From Margaritifera margaritifera (lineage: Eukaryota; Mollusca; Bivalvia; Unionida; Margaritiferidae), in the NCBI GenBank assembly GCA_029931535.1, contig JAQPZY010001664.1:3316501-3380500 (forward strand): a DNA stretch of 64,000 nt, read 5' to 3'. Under the pieces are notes generated by a model. It worked only from the letters and a program-made list of their open reading frames with translations. It ran no database searches and was not told the origin of the DNA. The position numbers and the translations under genes were made by a program. Of this stretch, positions 12,601 through 27,600 are shown in pieces; position 1 is the first letter of the stretch; the number at the start of each line of letters is the position of its first letter.

Positions 12601-15600
12601 TGAATATAAAGCTTTGTTTCACAGATACAGTTTATTATGGGGAAGCGAGTTCCGGAGCTTGTAGTAAACTTTAAATTCCTGAATTGGCACTCAGAGATTT
12701 CCTCAAAGATGAGAAGTTTCACTATTACGTGCATTAAAATCACAGCATCAGTATTTGACTGAAACACTGAGTTTCGACATTAATAGTTGTTTCATGAAAT
12801 AAATGTCCTTAGTTTTTGAAAAAAAAGGAATCTTGTTTTGATGTGAATCAACAACAAAAAAGCTGTGACATAATACAAAATGTTTTCATGTACACATGAT
12901 GGTAGTTGGAGCAATGTTGTTAATGATCTTTCAGAGGTTGGACATCTTGAAAATAAAGGTAATTTACACAGAAAAGCGAATAACTTCATTAGAAAAAGCT
13001 CTTTATTGACAATTATTTCCAATGCGATTATTTAGCCATTAAACAGACCTGTTACTCCCCCCCCCCCCAGCAGGGATGGCATCCACTTCTTAATTTTTTT
13101 AGGTCCCTTGGTAACTTGCACCCTCACTTACAGTGCAGTCTATGTTTTTGGACCCCTTTGTGCGAGAGTTATCGAGGGAGAGGTGTATCTTGAAATGTCA
13201 TCCAACAAATGAAGACATGTTGAAGTTAAAAGGAACAATGAGCCTCTTAAAAAGTTCAAGCAGACATACACAGACATATAAAAAGGAATATTCAGATTCT
13301 TGGCCATGCTTGGAAAAAAAGTAGAAACGACAGCAGTTACATTTACTGGACATCATGTGTCAATTTGAGTATTGCTTAGTGCCCACAGCCGGTGAGATGG
13401 TTATTGTTGCCAGGTGAAAAATTGTAAAACAACTAAAATTACATTGAGTTGGGAGATCTAGCAAGAAGACATGAACTTTTATAGCGTTTGGAACTGTAGT
13501 TTATGCAACTGAACTGGAGGTCATTAAGGTTCAAGTATACTTTACAAAATTTTAGTTGAATATGATGTTGCCTTAGCTGCACCAGATCACACTTAAGAAC
13601 TTTTCCAACAAGTTTTAAATGACTTCTTGTCAACAACTGCCTTAATTGAATTTTGCTAAACTTAGCAAAAATCACCCAGGCATGAAGTGCTTTAAATTGG
13701 TAGAAATAATTTCTATCTACCACCAAATATTGCTGCCATTACTAAAAATAAAAAATTCTTTTAGCAATATCTTTAAAAAAAAAACTGCTCAAAAGACTTT
13801 TACATAATTTTTCTACATGTATCCAACCATGAAGGCATTTCAGATGCATACAAATGATTTTAATCTGATGTTAAATAAGGCCACATTACTGAAAATAGAA
13901 AAACATTTAAACAACTTTATGTAAAAAAAATAAAAAATAACTTAAAATAATTTGACCAACTTTGACAGAAAGCATCGTGGCATAATTACCTTTGAGTATT
14001 GAACAAATGATGTTGATGTGCCATTAGATATGGGTGAACATACAAGCAGTAGTGAAATCATGAACAATTTGCATATGCAATCAACAGCACTGGAAAAAAT
14101 TACTGCAGAAAGCATTCTACTAACCCAGATTTTCAGACCAACTGATCTTGCATTTGTCTGTTAGATCTCATCAAGATGAGTGATCTCAGTCCAACATAGG
14201 TCTCTTGTTAACTTTCCCTGGGCCTCTTGTTAACTTTTGTATGTTAAATATCCCATTTTTATTTCTTATGTTTGATACCTACGAAAACAATCTGCTTTGA
14301 TAAGAACTGTGATTAGATCAAATTTTGTACAAAGAATACTCAAATTCAACTTGGTTCTAATACATTTTTGCTCAAGCTCTTCAGCAATCATTTTTTCAGT
14401 GCTCTAGTTTATTGACATAAAAATTAAGCTTAATAAAAATAGAAATACATGAAAATTTTGATTTTGAAGTGTAACAAATATGCTTCCAAAATTGTGTTGT
14501 GCCTTTTCATCTCTTAATAGTAGCTCCCATCTACTTGCTGTATCTAACATTACACTGTGTACAGTTCATGCTGCTGTAGGCATTATTGAATTAAATGCTA
14601 GGATTTGCTGTTACTAAGACTGTCATGCTTGGAAAATCAGTCTCTATGTGTAAAATGGTGATGTCTAAATGTAAAGTGATTACAAGCTTCTTTTTGAGGT
14701 AGATTTGCTCAGTTTCAATGCTGAGATTGGATTCTATTGTCTCACCAATTACAGATGAGATAATTTATGATTTTAAGAGTCTGAAAACAACAAAAAATAA
14801 TGGGCAGCATTCTTTCTCTCTCTTTCTCTCTCTCTCTCTCTCTTGCTACTTCAAAACACAAGCAATAATGAAAATCTTTTATATAAAAAAAATCAAATCT
14901 TGAAAAAGACATTTTACTCTTCACAGTGTGGATGGTATTTCTTGGCTTAAAAATGGAGGAATACAATATATATTCATATATAAGTTGCTCCTGTAGATCA
15001 GTGACACCCCCATATTTGACCATAAACACATGGTCTATGTCATTCACTCATGTATAAGTTGAATGCAGCTTTCTTTCCAATGCTGAGCATTAGTTTTTCC
15101 TTTAATCATTGATAAATATACCTGGACATTACAAATTACAAGGTTAGCATCTGCATTTGAAAGAGAGAAAGAAAGATATTGCATGTTGGCATAAACAAGA
15201 ACAAATAAATGCAGAAAAAAGATGCAATTTATTTTTAATTATATTGTCTAAAACTAGAGAAATGTTGCACTGGTTATTTTAATGAAAATAGACAATGAAA
15301 ATCTTGTGCAACAAAATTGTTGTGAGTTTCTTTATGGCATAGATTGTTCTTGGGAGAATATTCACTTAATTCTCCATCATGATTATAGTAATGAAAATAT
15401 TAAAGGCTGTTGTATATTTAACCAAATGAAAGGAAAGTTACTACATACTGGAGCTCATTAATAGTCATTGGGAGTATCTCCAATGATAGTGTACAAAATT
15501 CTTGGCAAGTATGTAAAATATTCAAACCAATAAGTACTTACAAGTACCTTAAAGTTCTAATCATGCACATATATTTTCAAAAATGGAAATGAATCCATAC

Positions 15601-18600
15601 TTCAAGCAACAGTGTTAATGGTGACGGTCCTCAGGCATAAATCCTTCAAATTCATCCTTGCTGTCACTGTAACCCATTAAAATCTGCTGCAGCAGTTAGT
15701 CATTATTTCCATGCAAATTGTAATAGTCATTCAGTCAATCATCTGTAAACATTGAACTGTAAATCCACCTGACTTGTTATATACTTGAGCAACATATTAC
15801 ATGGTTAAAACAAAACCCAAGCACTGCCTTATGTTATTTGAGTGGAGGATGTGACTCAAGGCAGTCCAAACATAGAGATTTGACCTTTAATCTCAACATC
15901 AATGGTGGCATGCTCACTCAATGTTTACATTCATGATAGAAAAACACCTTGGAAATAATAAAATGTTTCAACTTGCTTGGGCACTTTTTGTTCAAATATT
16001 GGATTCAATTTTTTAATCCTCAAATAAGGGACAGCAGATTAGGGATTTAGAACAGTATGCAAGTTGAGTGAAACCTCTTGACTACATACAGTGTGATTTT
16101 TTAATACAAAGATTGTTTTGCTACAGTCTAATATTATTATTTATTATAATCTTTATAGTATGAACACAATTTATTATGAAAATGTGTTTGTTAAATTGTA
16201 TATTGGTTATAGCACATAGTTAAAATCCTGTTAGCCCAGTTATGAAAAATTTGTGGAAATGTCAATGTCCCTGTTAGAAAACAGTAAGAATTTTGGTTGT
16301 GTTGAATAGATAAGTCACACTCCTTGTTTTCTACTGATTTTTCTATGATAAAAGTGAAACTTATCTACAAGTATATATGTTACCATACTCTCATGGTCTA
16401 AAATGTATCTGGAGCACTGCATTTTATTTGTAATCTGATAGAAAAGTACCAGCAAAGTTTGTTCACAACAACTACTGCCAACTTCTCAAAAGATCCCATC
16501 TTAATACAATGTAAAATTAAGAAACTATTGGGATCATACTTTTTCTGTAGCTAATAATGTATATTACTATGACCTAAGACATCAACATAAAAAACACAAA
16601 CTTTATTTACTCGTCTACTTATAACTAGTCAATCTATAACTGGTCTGTCTATAACTAGTCTGTCAATAACTGGTCTATCAATAACTAGTCAATCAAAAAC
16701 CAGTTTGTAACTGGTCTAGCTATAAATAGTAAATTAATAACTGGTCTGTCTATAACTAGTCTATCAATAACTGGTCTATCTGTAACTTTTAAGTCTGTCT
16801 ATAACTAGTCTGTCAGTAACTGGTCTATCTATAACTGGTCTATCTATAACTAGTCTCTCCTTAACTAGTGTATTTATAACTAGTCTATCAATAACTGGTC
16901 TATCTATAACTTTAAGTCTGTCTATACATAGTATGTCTATAACTGATCTATCTATGACTAGTCAATCAATAACTAGCCTATTTATATCTAGTCTATCAAT
17001 AACTAGTCTATCTAAAACTAGTCTATCAATAACTGGTCTATCTATAACTAGCCAGTCAATAACTGTTCTATCTATAACTTGTCTATAAATAATTGGTCTA
17101 TCTATAACTATTTTATCCATAATTAGTCTATCTATAACTAGTCTATCAATAACTGTTCTGTCTATAACTAGTCAATCAATAACTGGTCTATCTATAACTA
17201 GTCTATCAGTAACTGGTCCATCTATAACTAGTCTATCAATAACTTGTCAATCTCTAACTTTAAGCCTATCTAAATAAATAAATAAATTGATGCATTTTGA
17301 AGTTATTGAGATTGTATTTTCAAAGCATACAGATTAGGAATCACAGGCTTCTGCTGTACTTTAGTGTGTAAAATGTTCAAGAATTTTTAATTCTGGTTGC
17401 AGATTTTAAACTGGAAGATCCACAATTTGACTTGAAGGAGTTTCTGGGACCCATCTTTCAAAGGCCCTACCAGTATTTGAGTCGACTTGACCAGGGACGT
17501 GGAATCAATGATGTAGATCCCAATGTCCCCTGGGGTACACCAGCCGATTGCCTAAAGGTTCTTCTTAAGTAAGTTGGAGACAAATTATTATGCTTATCCA
17601 TCCATCCATCATGCAATGTACATATGATGCAGATCCAAAATATATTGTGTGTGCTACTCCTGCATCTTTTCATGAACTGTGTTGAAACTTGACAAAAAAC
17701 ATTCTTTATTTTCATAATTATTAAAAACTTTCAATGAAAATTCCACATTAAAAAATATATTGATAAAATTCTGGAAAATTGTGAGTTTCTGGGATACAGT
17801 TTTTAATAATAGTTTTTTTTTACGTGGACACAGGCAGGGAGTAAAGTACATCAGCATCAGTATGATAGACTAGTGCATGGAGTGATAATTTATCAGTGCA
17901 AAAAATCTGAATGGACCTGGAAAGAAACCAGTTAGTGAGATAGTATATAGATGAGATATGGCAGCAGAAAGGAAGAAGACAGAAAGATGCAGAGAACTCG
18001 TGCGCACAATTAATGTTCATGATTATTATTTTTGCCAACTATGTTGGAGATATTCATTGAGCTTCTGGAACTGGAGGAAGGATACTCCACTTACTTCCTG
18101 ATTGAGCTATAATTGGTACTGACTGTGTTCAGTTATATGTCAGCTTGTACAGGAAAATACAAAATGGGTGTATGGAAGGTTGTTTCTTCTATCAAACATG
18201 TTATCCATTCTGGATGGGCTGCCTGGATTCCCAAAAATTTATGATATTATTCCTGATAAGCATGCTTATGGGTTGGCATCTCTGCATGAGTTAGTATGTG
18301 CATATTGTTTTCATCATGCTCTGAGGTGTATTTCCAGAGTTATGCCCCTTTTCATGTTAAATGTAGCTACTATATATAATTCTTATGTGTGTAACTAGTC
18401 CCACAGCTTTTGGTGAATTGTACTAAAACTTTCCAGACATTATTTACATTTACATTATAGCCTCCAAACTAACACTTCTGCAAAGACTGAAGAAATATCT
18501 ACCAATGCATGCAAGGAAACTATTCTATTCAGCTTACTGTTGCACAGTGTGGGGCTCATGCACACAAACTAATATTAATCGTATAATCAAACTTCAATAG

Positions 18601-21600
18601 CATGCAGCTAGAATTATACTAGATGTCAATCAAATGACACCATCTGCTGACATGTTTAAATCTTTAAACTGGCTCCCTTTTGACAAAAGAATTTCATATC
18701 ATAGATGTATTACCGTTTATAAAACCCTTCATAATTTAACACCTCTTTACCTGAATGATATGCTTGTCAATGCCAGAAATACTGCCTCTATGTACTCTTT
18801 AAGATCAGCATCAAACCTGTGTTTGAAACTACCAAGACCAAGAACTAATGCATTGAAAACGACTTTTACATATACAGGATCTTCAGAATGGAATCAGCTA
18901 CCACTTGAACTAAAGCAGGCTGACAGTGTTGCCATGTTCAAATCAGGCTATTTTAGATGCCTAAACATATAATGTCTCCCACCAAATATTCCAACAGTTC
19001 CTTCTTTGTTCTTATGAGTATGCATAAGTCAGCTACAAACATGTTACACTGATGCAGCTGTATAAACATTGCAAGTCTTAAGTGAACTATTTGTGTGAGA
19101 TTAACCTGTAATTAATACGTTCATTCTTTCTTTCTTTTATAAATATTATGTACATGTATAGAATGTTGTATGCCTCTGAGGGCCTCATGTAAGATTAGAT
19201 AACAATTTGGCTAAATGAGTTGTACCCTATGAAAATAAAAAATAAAAAAATAAATAAAGTATTGACACAGGGTCAAGATGCATATATCAGTTTGTCATCA
19301 CCCTTTGATGTATTTTTCTACAGTTATGCCCTGTTTTGGTGTTATGTATTTATACTCTATAAAAGTATTCTTGTATTGGCACAATCCAAAAGATTTTAAT
19401 GAATTGCTTTGAAACTTGGCAGAAATTATTGACATTAGGTGAGCATATTGGACTGTCATGCTCCAATAGTTTTTAGCTCATCTGTCTGTAAGGCTAAGTG
19501 AGCTTATGGCATGATTCTTAGATCATCACGTGTCTGTCATGTATTGTTCATCATGTTTTATCTGTTTATAGTTGTTATTTATTTACAACTTCTGAAAAAG
19601 AACTGCTTGATTAATTTGCACATGATTTTATAGGGAGCATTCTGTTATTAAGGCCTATCAAATTCTCTTTTAGAATTTCAATCCATCAACCAGTATGGCC
19701 ACCCTTACTTCAAATAGAACAACCTTTATATCCACCCTTGATTTACTAGACAGACCTTTGTATCTTAGTAGAATGCACTAGTAAACAGTGCACATACTTC
19801 TGCTTATCAAAGATTACATTAGTGATCATTAAATTATATTGGAAGTCCATGTATACCAACATCAGCAATTTTGCATTTCAGACAACAAACAAGTATTTGA
19901 GCTTCAGTTCAGAAAATCTGAAAAAATAGTAAAAAATAAATCGGTCTAATCAAGTGTTGCCTTGTTTGCTATTCTCTCTTCAATTTAAGATTGAAATATA
20001 TTTTTGTCCTTGTCACATTTTGCATTAATTAAGCAAAAGGTCAGTATGACAATCTATATGTGCATGTATTACTTCTAAAAAGGAGATTTAAATGATAGAA
20101 ATTACTTAAAATTCCTCTAGAACACATAATTTAAAACTAAAGTAAGGGAGGCATAATCCAATTAAAATACAAAATATGAAGTTCCAAAATATTCACTGAA
20201 TGAAACTGATGGGACACAAAATCATACGGGGTCATCAGCATTAAGCACGGTGGTAGAGACCTAAGTGATCAAATCAGAAGCAAAATATTTCAAAATATAG
20301 CTAGGAAATATCATTACTCTGTAAATGGCAAACTATCTAAAAGCTATATATTTGATTACATATATATTATAGATATTAACCAATGTGCAAAACAAACCAC
20401 CCAACATAGTCAATCCACAACTCTATACCCCCCCCCCCCCCTCTTCATGGCAACAGTTTTCATATTTGAAAGTCTGTTTGATTTCCAACTGAAAAGCTTT
20501 CTGAGGTAGACAAATGGTAATCATTTTGCTTCTTATCTTATTTTGAATATATAGTAACTTAATTGTACATGCATATGTGGACACACTGTAAGGCTGTTGT
20601 TCTCTATAGGACTCGTAGTACTAATTCAACCCCCATAGTAAACATATGGAAACACCATGACATTAAAAATTCAGTAACTTTAAATTCCTAAATGTTTATG
20701 ATCAAACTTATATTTCTCAGTATAGACCCATCCTTGACACAAGCTTCTGTGTGGAGAAAACCATATGAGCCACAGCATTTCTTTTTATCAACATGTGTTT
20801 GAAACGTGTTTTTAATTCTGCACCTAAAGAATTAGGTGCTAATTTCAGTAATGAGTGTTCCAAACTCAAGTCTTTAAAAGGGCTAAAATTCCATCAATAG
20901 AACAATGTCTCAATTTTTTTTCAGTGCCCCAGGTGGTCGAGTTGTCTAAGGCACTCGCCTTTACAGATCACTCACATCTCACCACTGTCTGTGTGGGTTT
21001 GAGTCTCAGCTCAACTAACATAAGTACGTGAAAAAGCTTGCCAGTAGCTTCCCATGGGTTGGTGGTTCATCCTGAGTTCTCCCTCCACCAAATATACTGG
21101 CCGCCATGTATAGCCTGTCATGTGCTGACAAATGGCATTAAACCCCACTAAAAAGAAAAAATACAAATAGTTTAAGCTTTCAGAAGATTCTTTTTACTAA
21201 AATTTACTTTCATTATCAGCCAATCATGGCCTTCGAAACCCATATATACTCTATTTTATGTTCACCCATTTCTAGACTGGTTCCCATTTTTCTATATAAT
21301 TAGTACCAATAGTCCTTAACAACTTCTTCTCAGAAGCATCACTTGAATTATATATAGTTTTTTCGTGTGCAGTGTACTGTATGAAAAGCATTACATTAGT
21401 GGAGGCATACCATATATACTTGATTATAAGTCAACCTCCCCTTTTTAGGGCTGCAAAAAGTCACTTTCTCTTTGACCCTCCTATAAGTCGGGGTGTATTT
21501 TGCAATTCAGATCTGTCTGAAGGGGTGACTTGCCGTCATTGAGTCAGAATTGCACATTGGAAAAATAAACAAGCCAAACAGGATAGATAGATAGGAAAAA

Positions 21601-24600
21601 TAAAGACAAAATCAATGTAAAATACAATTATATTATTGAGTGGAATATGTCACAAATAAATTGACATCATACATTTTGTCCATCTTCGTATAATAAAATC
21701 CATAATGCTTGACATTTTAAATCCATTTATGTGATAAATCCATGAATTCAATTATAGGTCACATAACGGTATAAAAATAGTTCAGAATGATCCGATTCAC
21801 AATATCCCGTAATATGTTAATTCCACACGTCTTGCAAATAAACAATGAAAGTTAAGTCCACATTTTTGTGATTCACAGTATCCTATAAATGTCACTATCT
21901 AATGTCGTCTGGTACAAAGTCCAAGAATTCACCCTCATTGCATACTTGCCATATTCCCAGACAGTATTGGGGTTTTTTTAAGACTCAAAAAGTGTGTTTT
22001 GAGGTCCCAAAGGGGGTCAGTGCGCATGACCCCCCCAAAAGCAATGTCATCCAAATGAGAATAAGCTCAAATCAGCCTATAGCAAATGACTGGAAATTAA
22101 AATCTGAATACAAGAAAATACCATCTGTTTGCTCTGGAGCATTTAATATACTTCCAAACAAACAAACAAAATAGTAGACTTAGCATTGTCAAATAACATC
22201 ACCACAAACATGGTCACAACCTCACAGACATTAAATACAAAAATACACCAAGTTACTGTCTTTAAAATCCATGGGACAGTGGAATGTAGTTTTAATTACA
22301 TGCAGTCTTTGCTGCTTTCAATAGTTAAGTGGTTGCTTTGAAGGTAATGCAAGTGTCATTTGTTTTCAAACATATGCCTACACGTTTCCTTTGCGAATGT
22401 GCATCCACGTCTATTTTCGAGGTTAAAGTCACACCTACGGCAGTGAAGATTTAATTTATTCTCAGGCTGAATTAACGAAAAAAGGTACTAATTTATGCAA
22501 ATACACAATTGTCATTTGATTAATGATTTAATACTTTTAAATTATTAAAATTCCAGGGTGCAGTTCATTTCAGGTTAACCAGATATTCAAACATGTTAAT
22601 GTTTTCATGAGTTACTTGAACACATGATAAAACGTAAATTGCAATCATGTAAATGTCCAAGGAAAATATGAGAAAGTTAAGGTGGCAAAACTGATGAAGT
22701 AAATAAGATTATCTCATTTTTTTAGCACTTCTAGTGCATTATGTACTACAATCTTCCTTTGTCCCTTTAAAATGTTGTATCCCCCGAATCTGGGGGGTGA
22801 GGGACAGTGTCCCCTGACTTTTGGATCCTAGGTGCAACACTGCATTAGAGATTGAATTGTGCTGTTGTTCAACCTACTGAAATAATTATGTTTTGAATTT
22901 TATATATGGAGTAAAAATCCTATTTCAAAGAAACTATTGCCGCTGATCACAAACTTTAATAAAGATGGCTTCAACATTCTCATTCATTGCAGTCAGTGAT
23001 GTGTAATAACATTTGCTTTTGAACATGCATCTGTTTGATGTACTTAACTTCAGACAAATTGAGTTGTTTCATTTAGTGTACTTTACCTATGCAAATTAGC
23101 CTAATGGGCTCTCCTGCAGCAGTGCTCAAAGGATTTGACACAATCACCCTTGCTATTGTGAGCCAGTTCAGTAAATCTCTGAAAGGTGTCTGTTTATCTC
23201 TGACTGCCTTACGTTTTAATTGTCTCTAAAACATCTGTATAAACTGCCCAGAGGATAGTTTTACGTGAGCTCTGAGCAAGACTGTTTACTGTTTATACAT
23301 ACCACAGATTACGGGCATATATCACTATGATCAAGAAATGTACAATTTTTTTCTGTTTTTTTTTGTGTGGGATTGCTGAAAATTGTGTTTTTCAAAACAC
23401 GACCATGTCAGGGGGTTTGGGAGTCCAAAATCATGTGTTTCGCATGACACGTTGTGTTATGGCATGTATGCCATTATCTGATAAAGTTTTGAAATTCTCC
23501 ATTGTTGTGCAGTCATTGTAAATCGACGTCTAGTCATCATAAATATCATCCGACTCCAATTCATCGGCTTTACTGTCATGTGCTGGTGCTTATGTAGAGA
23601 CTGAGCTTGGGTTCTGTAAGTAACACTTTGATCATAAGGTCTGTGAAATCTATTAGAGGATGCAACTGAATACATGTCAATTGTGCTGCAAGATCACAGG
23701 GAGTTCAAATAACCATCTTGTGTTACTTGGCACTGAACAAGTATCAAACTCACAGCTCGATCAAAGGGTTGTCACATGTGAAAAAAAAGAGGGTAGTGCC
23801 TTTACAAGCTATGGGATTAAGGTCAAATATGCACAGGAAGTTGTAGAACTCTACTTGGCACTGAACAAGTATTAAATTCGCGGTTCAATCAAAAGGATTG
23901 TCAACTTGAAAACAAAGTGCTGCCATTACAAGCCAAAGGTATATTGGCCCATGTGCACTGGCAGATAACTTGGGAAATGTCACTTGGGAATTCAATTGGA
24001 CTTATGGAAACAGAAAATACAAATTAAATCAAAACTCTTATTGCATCAAACAGTGTTTATACAGCAAGACACAAATAATAATAGAAATACAGGTTGTTTG
24101 AACTTGCGTGAAAATGGAAGCAATATACACCGCTCCCTCGATAACTCGCGCACAACGGGGTCCAAAAACATAGACCGCACTATAAGCGAGGGTGCGAGTT
24201 ACCGAGGGACCTCAAAAAAATTAAGAAAGGGATGCCATCCCCGCTGGACATCGAGAAAACCGCAGTGGGGGTGGGGGTGGGTAACGGGGCTGTTTAATGG
24301 CGGAATACTCGTTTTATAATTACATTGGGAATAGTTGTCAATAAAGAGCTTTTTCTAATGTAGTTGTTTGCTTTTCTGTATAAATTACCTTTATTTTCAA
24401 GATTACGAACCTCTGAAAGATCGTTAACAACATTAGTCCAAGCGGTTTGAACAACACGTGTACGCGATACATTGTGTATTACGTCACTGCTTTTTGTTGT
24501 TGTTGATTCACAACTAAACAAGATTCCTTTTTTCAAAAACTATTGACATTTATTTCGTGAAACAACCGTCAACATCGAACCTCGATTTATTTATTGTTCC

Positions 24601-27600
24601 ATTAGTAAAATATGGATGCCGTGATTTCATATAAAGTAACAGTGAAACTTCGTCTCATCCTTGAGGAAATCCCTGAGTAGCATGTTAGAAAGTTCAATAC
24701 AAACTCTGGAACTCGCTTCTCCGTAATGAACCGCATCTGTAAAACAAAGCTTTTATTTTCCAAGTACTCATTTGGCTTGGTTGACTTACTATCTTTGATT
24801 ACATTTGTGAATGAGTAGACTAATTTAAGGTAGTTTAATTATATTACTTACATAAAAATATTTATAACAGTGTTCGATTGATCAATTGAAATGAGTTGAC
24901 CTGACACACGGCCGTGACCGCTAGCTCTTACGCAGGCAGGATTTGCACGCCTTTTAACTTTTCTGTTATTCCACCCCCTTTGTTTGATTTGATACAAAAG
25001 ACGTAATTAACGTGATAATACAAAGCAGGTCTGCTATTAATTGAGTGTAACAACACAACATATACTTCCGTAAGTCGGAGATAAAAACAAAAAAAGGTCG
25101 GCACATAATTCGGTTGAATTTTAATTTTCACGTTTGAATACAAGAGGGCTTATTGCATTTATGATGATTACACTGAAACTGAATTAAAAGATAGAACTAA
25201 AACACATATTTCACTTGACAAAACTTATATAATTGGTATTTATTTTTAAAGTGTTGCCACCAGTAGGCTTTAGTGAAGTTTTCATTGATCGAAATTTCGT
25301 CGAATATTGTTATTTATAGTGGTCTGAGAATGTTGTTTGGAAAGAAAATTGAACAAAATATTTGACTTATTAAAAGTCGAAAATTTTATGATGATGATTC
25401 AAATTTATGGGTACTAACCACTGGTTTTGACGATAAAACGAGCGATATATTAAGGTTTCATTTACTAATTTGTGATTGCGATTTTTTTCACCTTCAACAA
25501 ATAGGGTCAATTTTTTTTTTTTTAAATTTTCTAGTTTAAAAAAAATGGGATCCACGTCTGGTCCGCGTTATAAGCGGGTTCGCGAGTTATCCGGGCGCGA
25601 GTTATCGAGGGAGCGGTGTACTTGCTAGTAAACATCCACAGTAAACAACATTGATGGACACTTCACTTTGCAGTAGATAGTATTTAATTTATTAAAATCC
25701 AAATAACTGTAGATACAAGTATTGTGTAATGAATACCATCATGAAACGGATAAACACAGTGCATACCATATATGCATTTCTGAATGGGAATAGTGGCATG
25801 AAAATGTAAAAAATATTTGAATTGACAGTATTTTTATGTACTGCAAACATCTTGAGTTTCCAACATTACCTATAGATTTATCACATTTTTTTGTATGTCG
25901 CACTAATAAGATGATCCTTATTCTACATGAATTGAATTTTCAGTAAAAAAAACCTCGACTTGTAAGCGAGTATATATGGTGCATGTTTTACATACAGTTT
26001 AGTTCGGTTGTTTATTTTTGCTTCTGTCTTTTTCTGCTTTTGTGTCAATATGTTTTGGGCTTTATCCCTGTTTCATTCTTAGTCTCTATCTCTATCTTTC
26101 TATCCTTATCTGTTTCTCTTTCCTCTTCCAGAAGCTGTGAAGCGGTAATAAGCCGAGTTTAGATTAATTACTAACAATTATCAAACTTCCGTTAATGGTG
26201 TTACCATAATTGCGGCTGTAAAGTACAACGCGCCAAGTCAGATGGCTTTGTTTGATAAAAACACACTGTTCCCAAGCTGAAACTTACATCATCCTTTGAT
26301 GTAAACCCTTGTTAATATTTTACAACGGTGTTCACAATGGTCACTGCCTTGATTTCTGTAGAACATCCGCTAAGTCAAGTCTTTATTAGGGAGAGACAAT
26401 TTAATTTTCCAAAGGGGGGGGGGGGGGGGTAAATGCATAAAAACAATTGTCTCTGATTTTTGTAGTATAAAAAGACGTTAATCCATTCCATATTTCACTT
26501 AAAATAAATAAATATTGTGATGAAAGAACAAAAAATATCCCGGTTGAAAAAAAAACAAACAACATATAAACCCATATATTAAATGGTCAGTCCCTTACAG
26601 TACACATGCAGTCATAATATTCAGCCTCATGACTCGGCTATTACTGCTTAAAGACTAAGCATGCGGTTTGCATTTCAGTGTAAATTCAGTGTTTTAGGTT
26701 TGTTGTTGTGGGTGGGGGGGTAAGCAGAAGCGGATGTCAATTTGGATTTTAATTGTCCATATCTCAGAGAATTACTTTTCTTTGGAACAAAATGATACAT
26801 TTATTCTGCTTTAGAAGCTCAGCAATGTGTGCTTCACGTCAAGTCAGTGCATAAGTTTGTTCATATTTCTTTGAAATAAATTAAATTCATAAACTTATTG
26901 CAAAAGAAGTCGATCAACCTTTTACAAACAGTAATTTGTACTGAATATACAAGCCTTTTGAAATTATTTTATTATTGTCCAAATATGATCGAAAAAAAGA
27001 CGACTGATTCTTCCAGTGGTATCCGGTTGTAAATCACTCTTGACGTCTCAGTCTTTCCATAGGTGGTCTTCATTCATTGGCTGTTCAGATGTCAATCAGT
27101 AATGTTGACTAACCCCTCCATGGTGGAGTTGACATCAGCGTGCCTACTGAAACGTGGTGGTAATTTGTAGGTATTTATGCCTCCACCGCGTAGTGTTATC
27201 GTGGAGCTAAAGTGGAGGGGATTAAGTCCCCCACCATGATGCGTGAGGTTCCGAAAAATCATGTGAGCTTTACTGTATTTACTCAGCAATATGTAGCCAG
27301 TAATGTGTTCATATTGCATTTTAAACCAACCAACTTTGTCCTATTCTGTCTGTCTGTCTGTCTCTTATATTTATCAATGGTCTCCTTTTTTTGTCTGTTT
27401 CATACATAAATTTCTTTATCTTACCAGGCATTGTGGAGTCCCTAACCCTTCTTGGGCAGAGCTTCATCACTTTGTTTGGTTCTTCAACACCCAACTGATA
27501 GACTTTGAGAAATCTAGTTTCTGTAGTGCTGCTGTGGCAGATGATCTTCCTGGTTTCTCCAAGTTTGTGCTGAGATTCCTGATCCAGATGTCAAAGGTAT

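Larger units (their letters stand above)
21409..25980. mobile_element. Inverted-repeat DNA element D with two nested insertions
   Basis: The ends are ACCATATATACTTGATTATA and the reverse complement of ACCATATATACTCGCTTACA, with GCAT next to each end (21405-21408, 25981-25984). Much of the interior matches element C (42041-44008). Nested inside are 21940-23471 and 24128-25618. The interior segment ~23505-25690 is in the opposite orientation relative to element C. No transposase frame; non-autonomous and old. Confidence 0.78.

Noticed and set aside
16613..17275. CRISPR-like array
   Set aside because: Units are contiguous 15-mers with no unique spacers, in an animal intron.
24294..24536. Minus frame inside the TA-flanked element as a transposase
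   Set aside because: Only 80 codons, no DDE or helix-turn-helix motif, and the homologous region of the other copy has a different frame.
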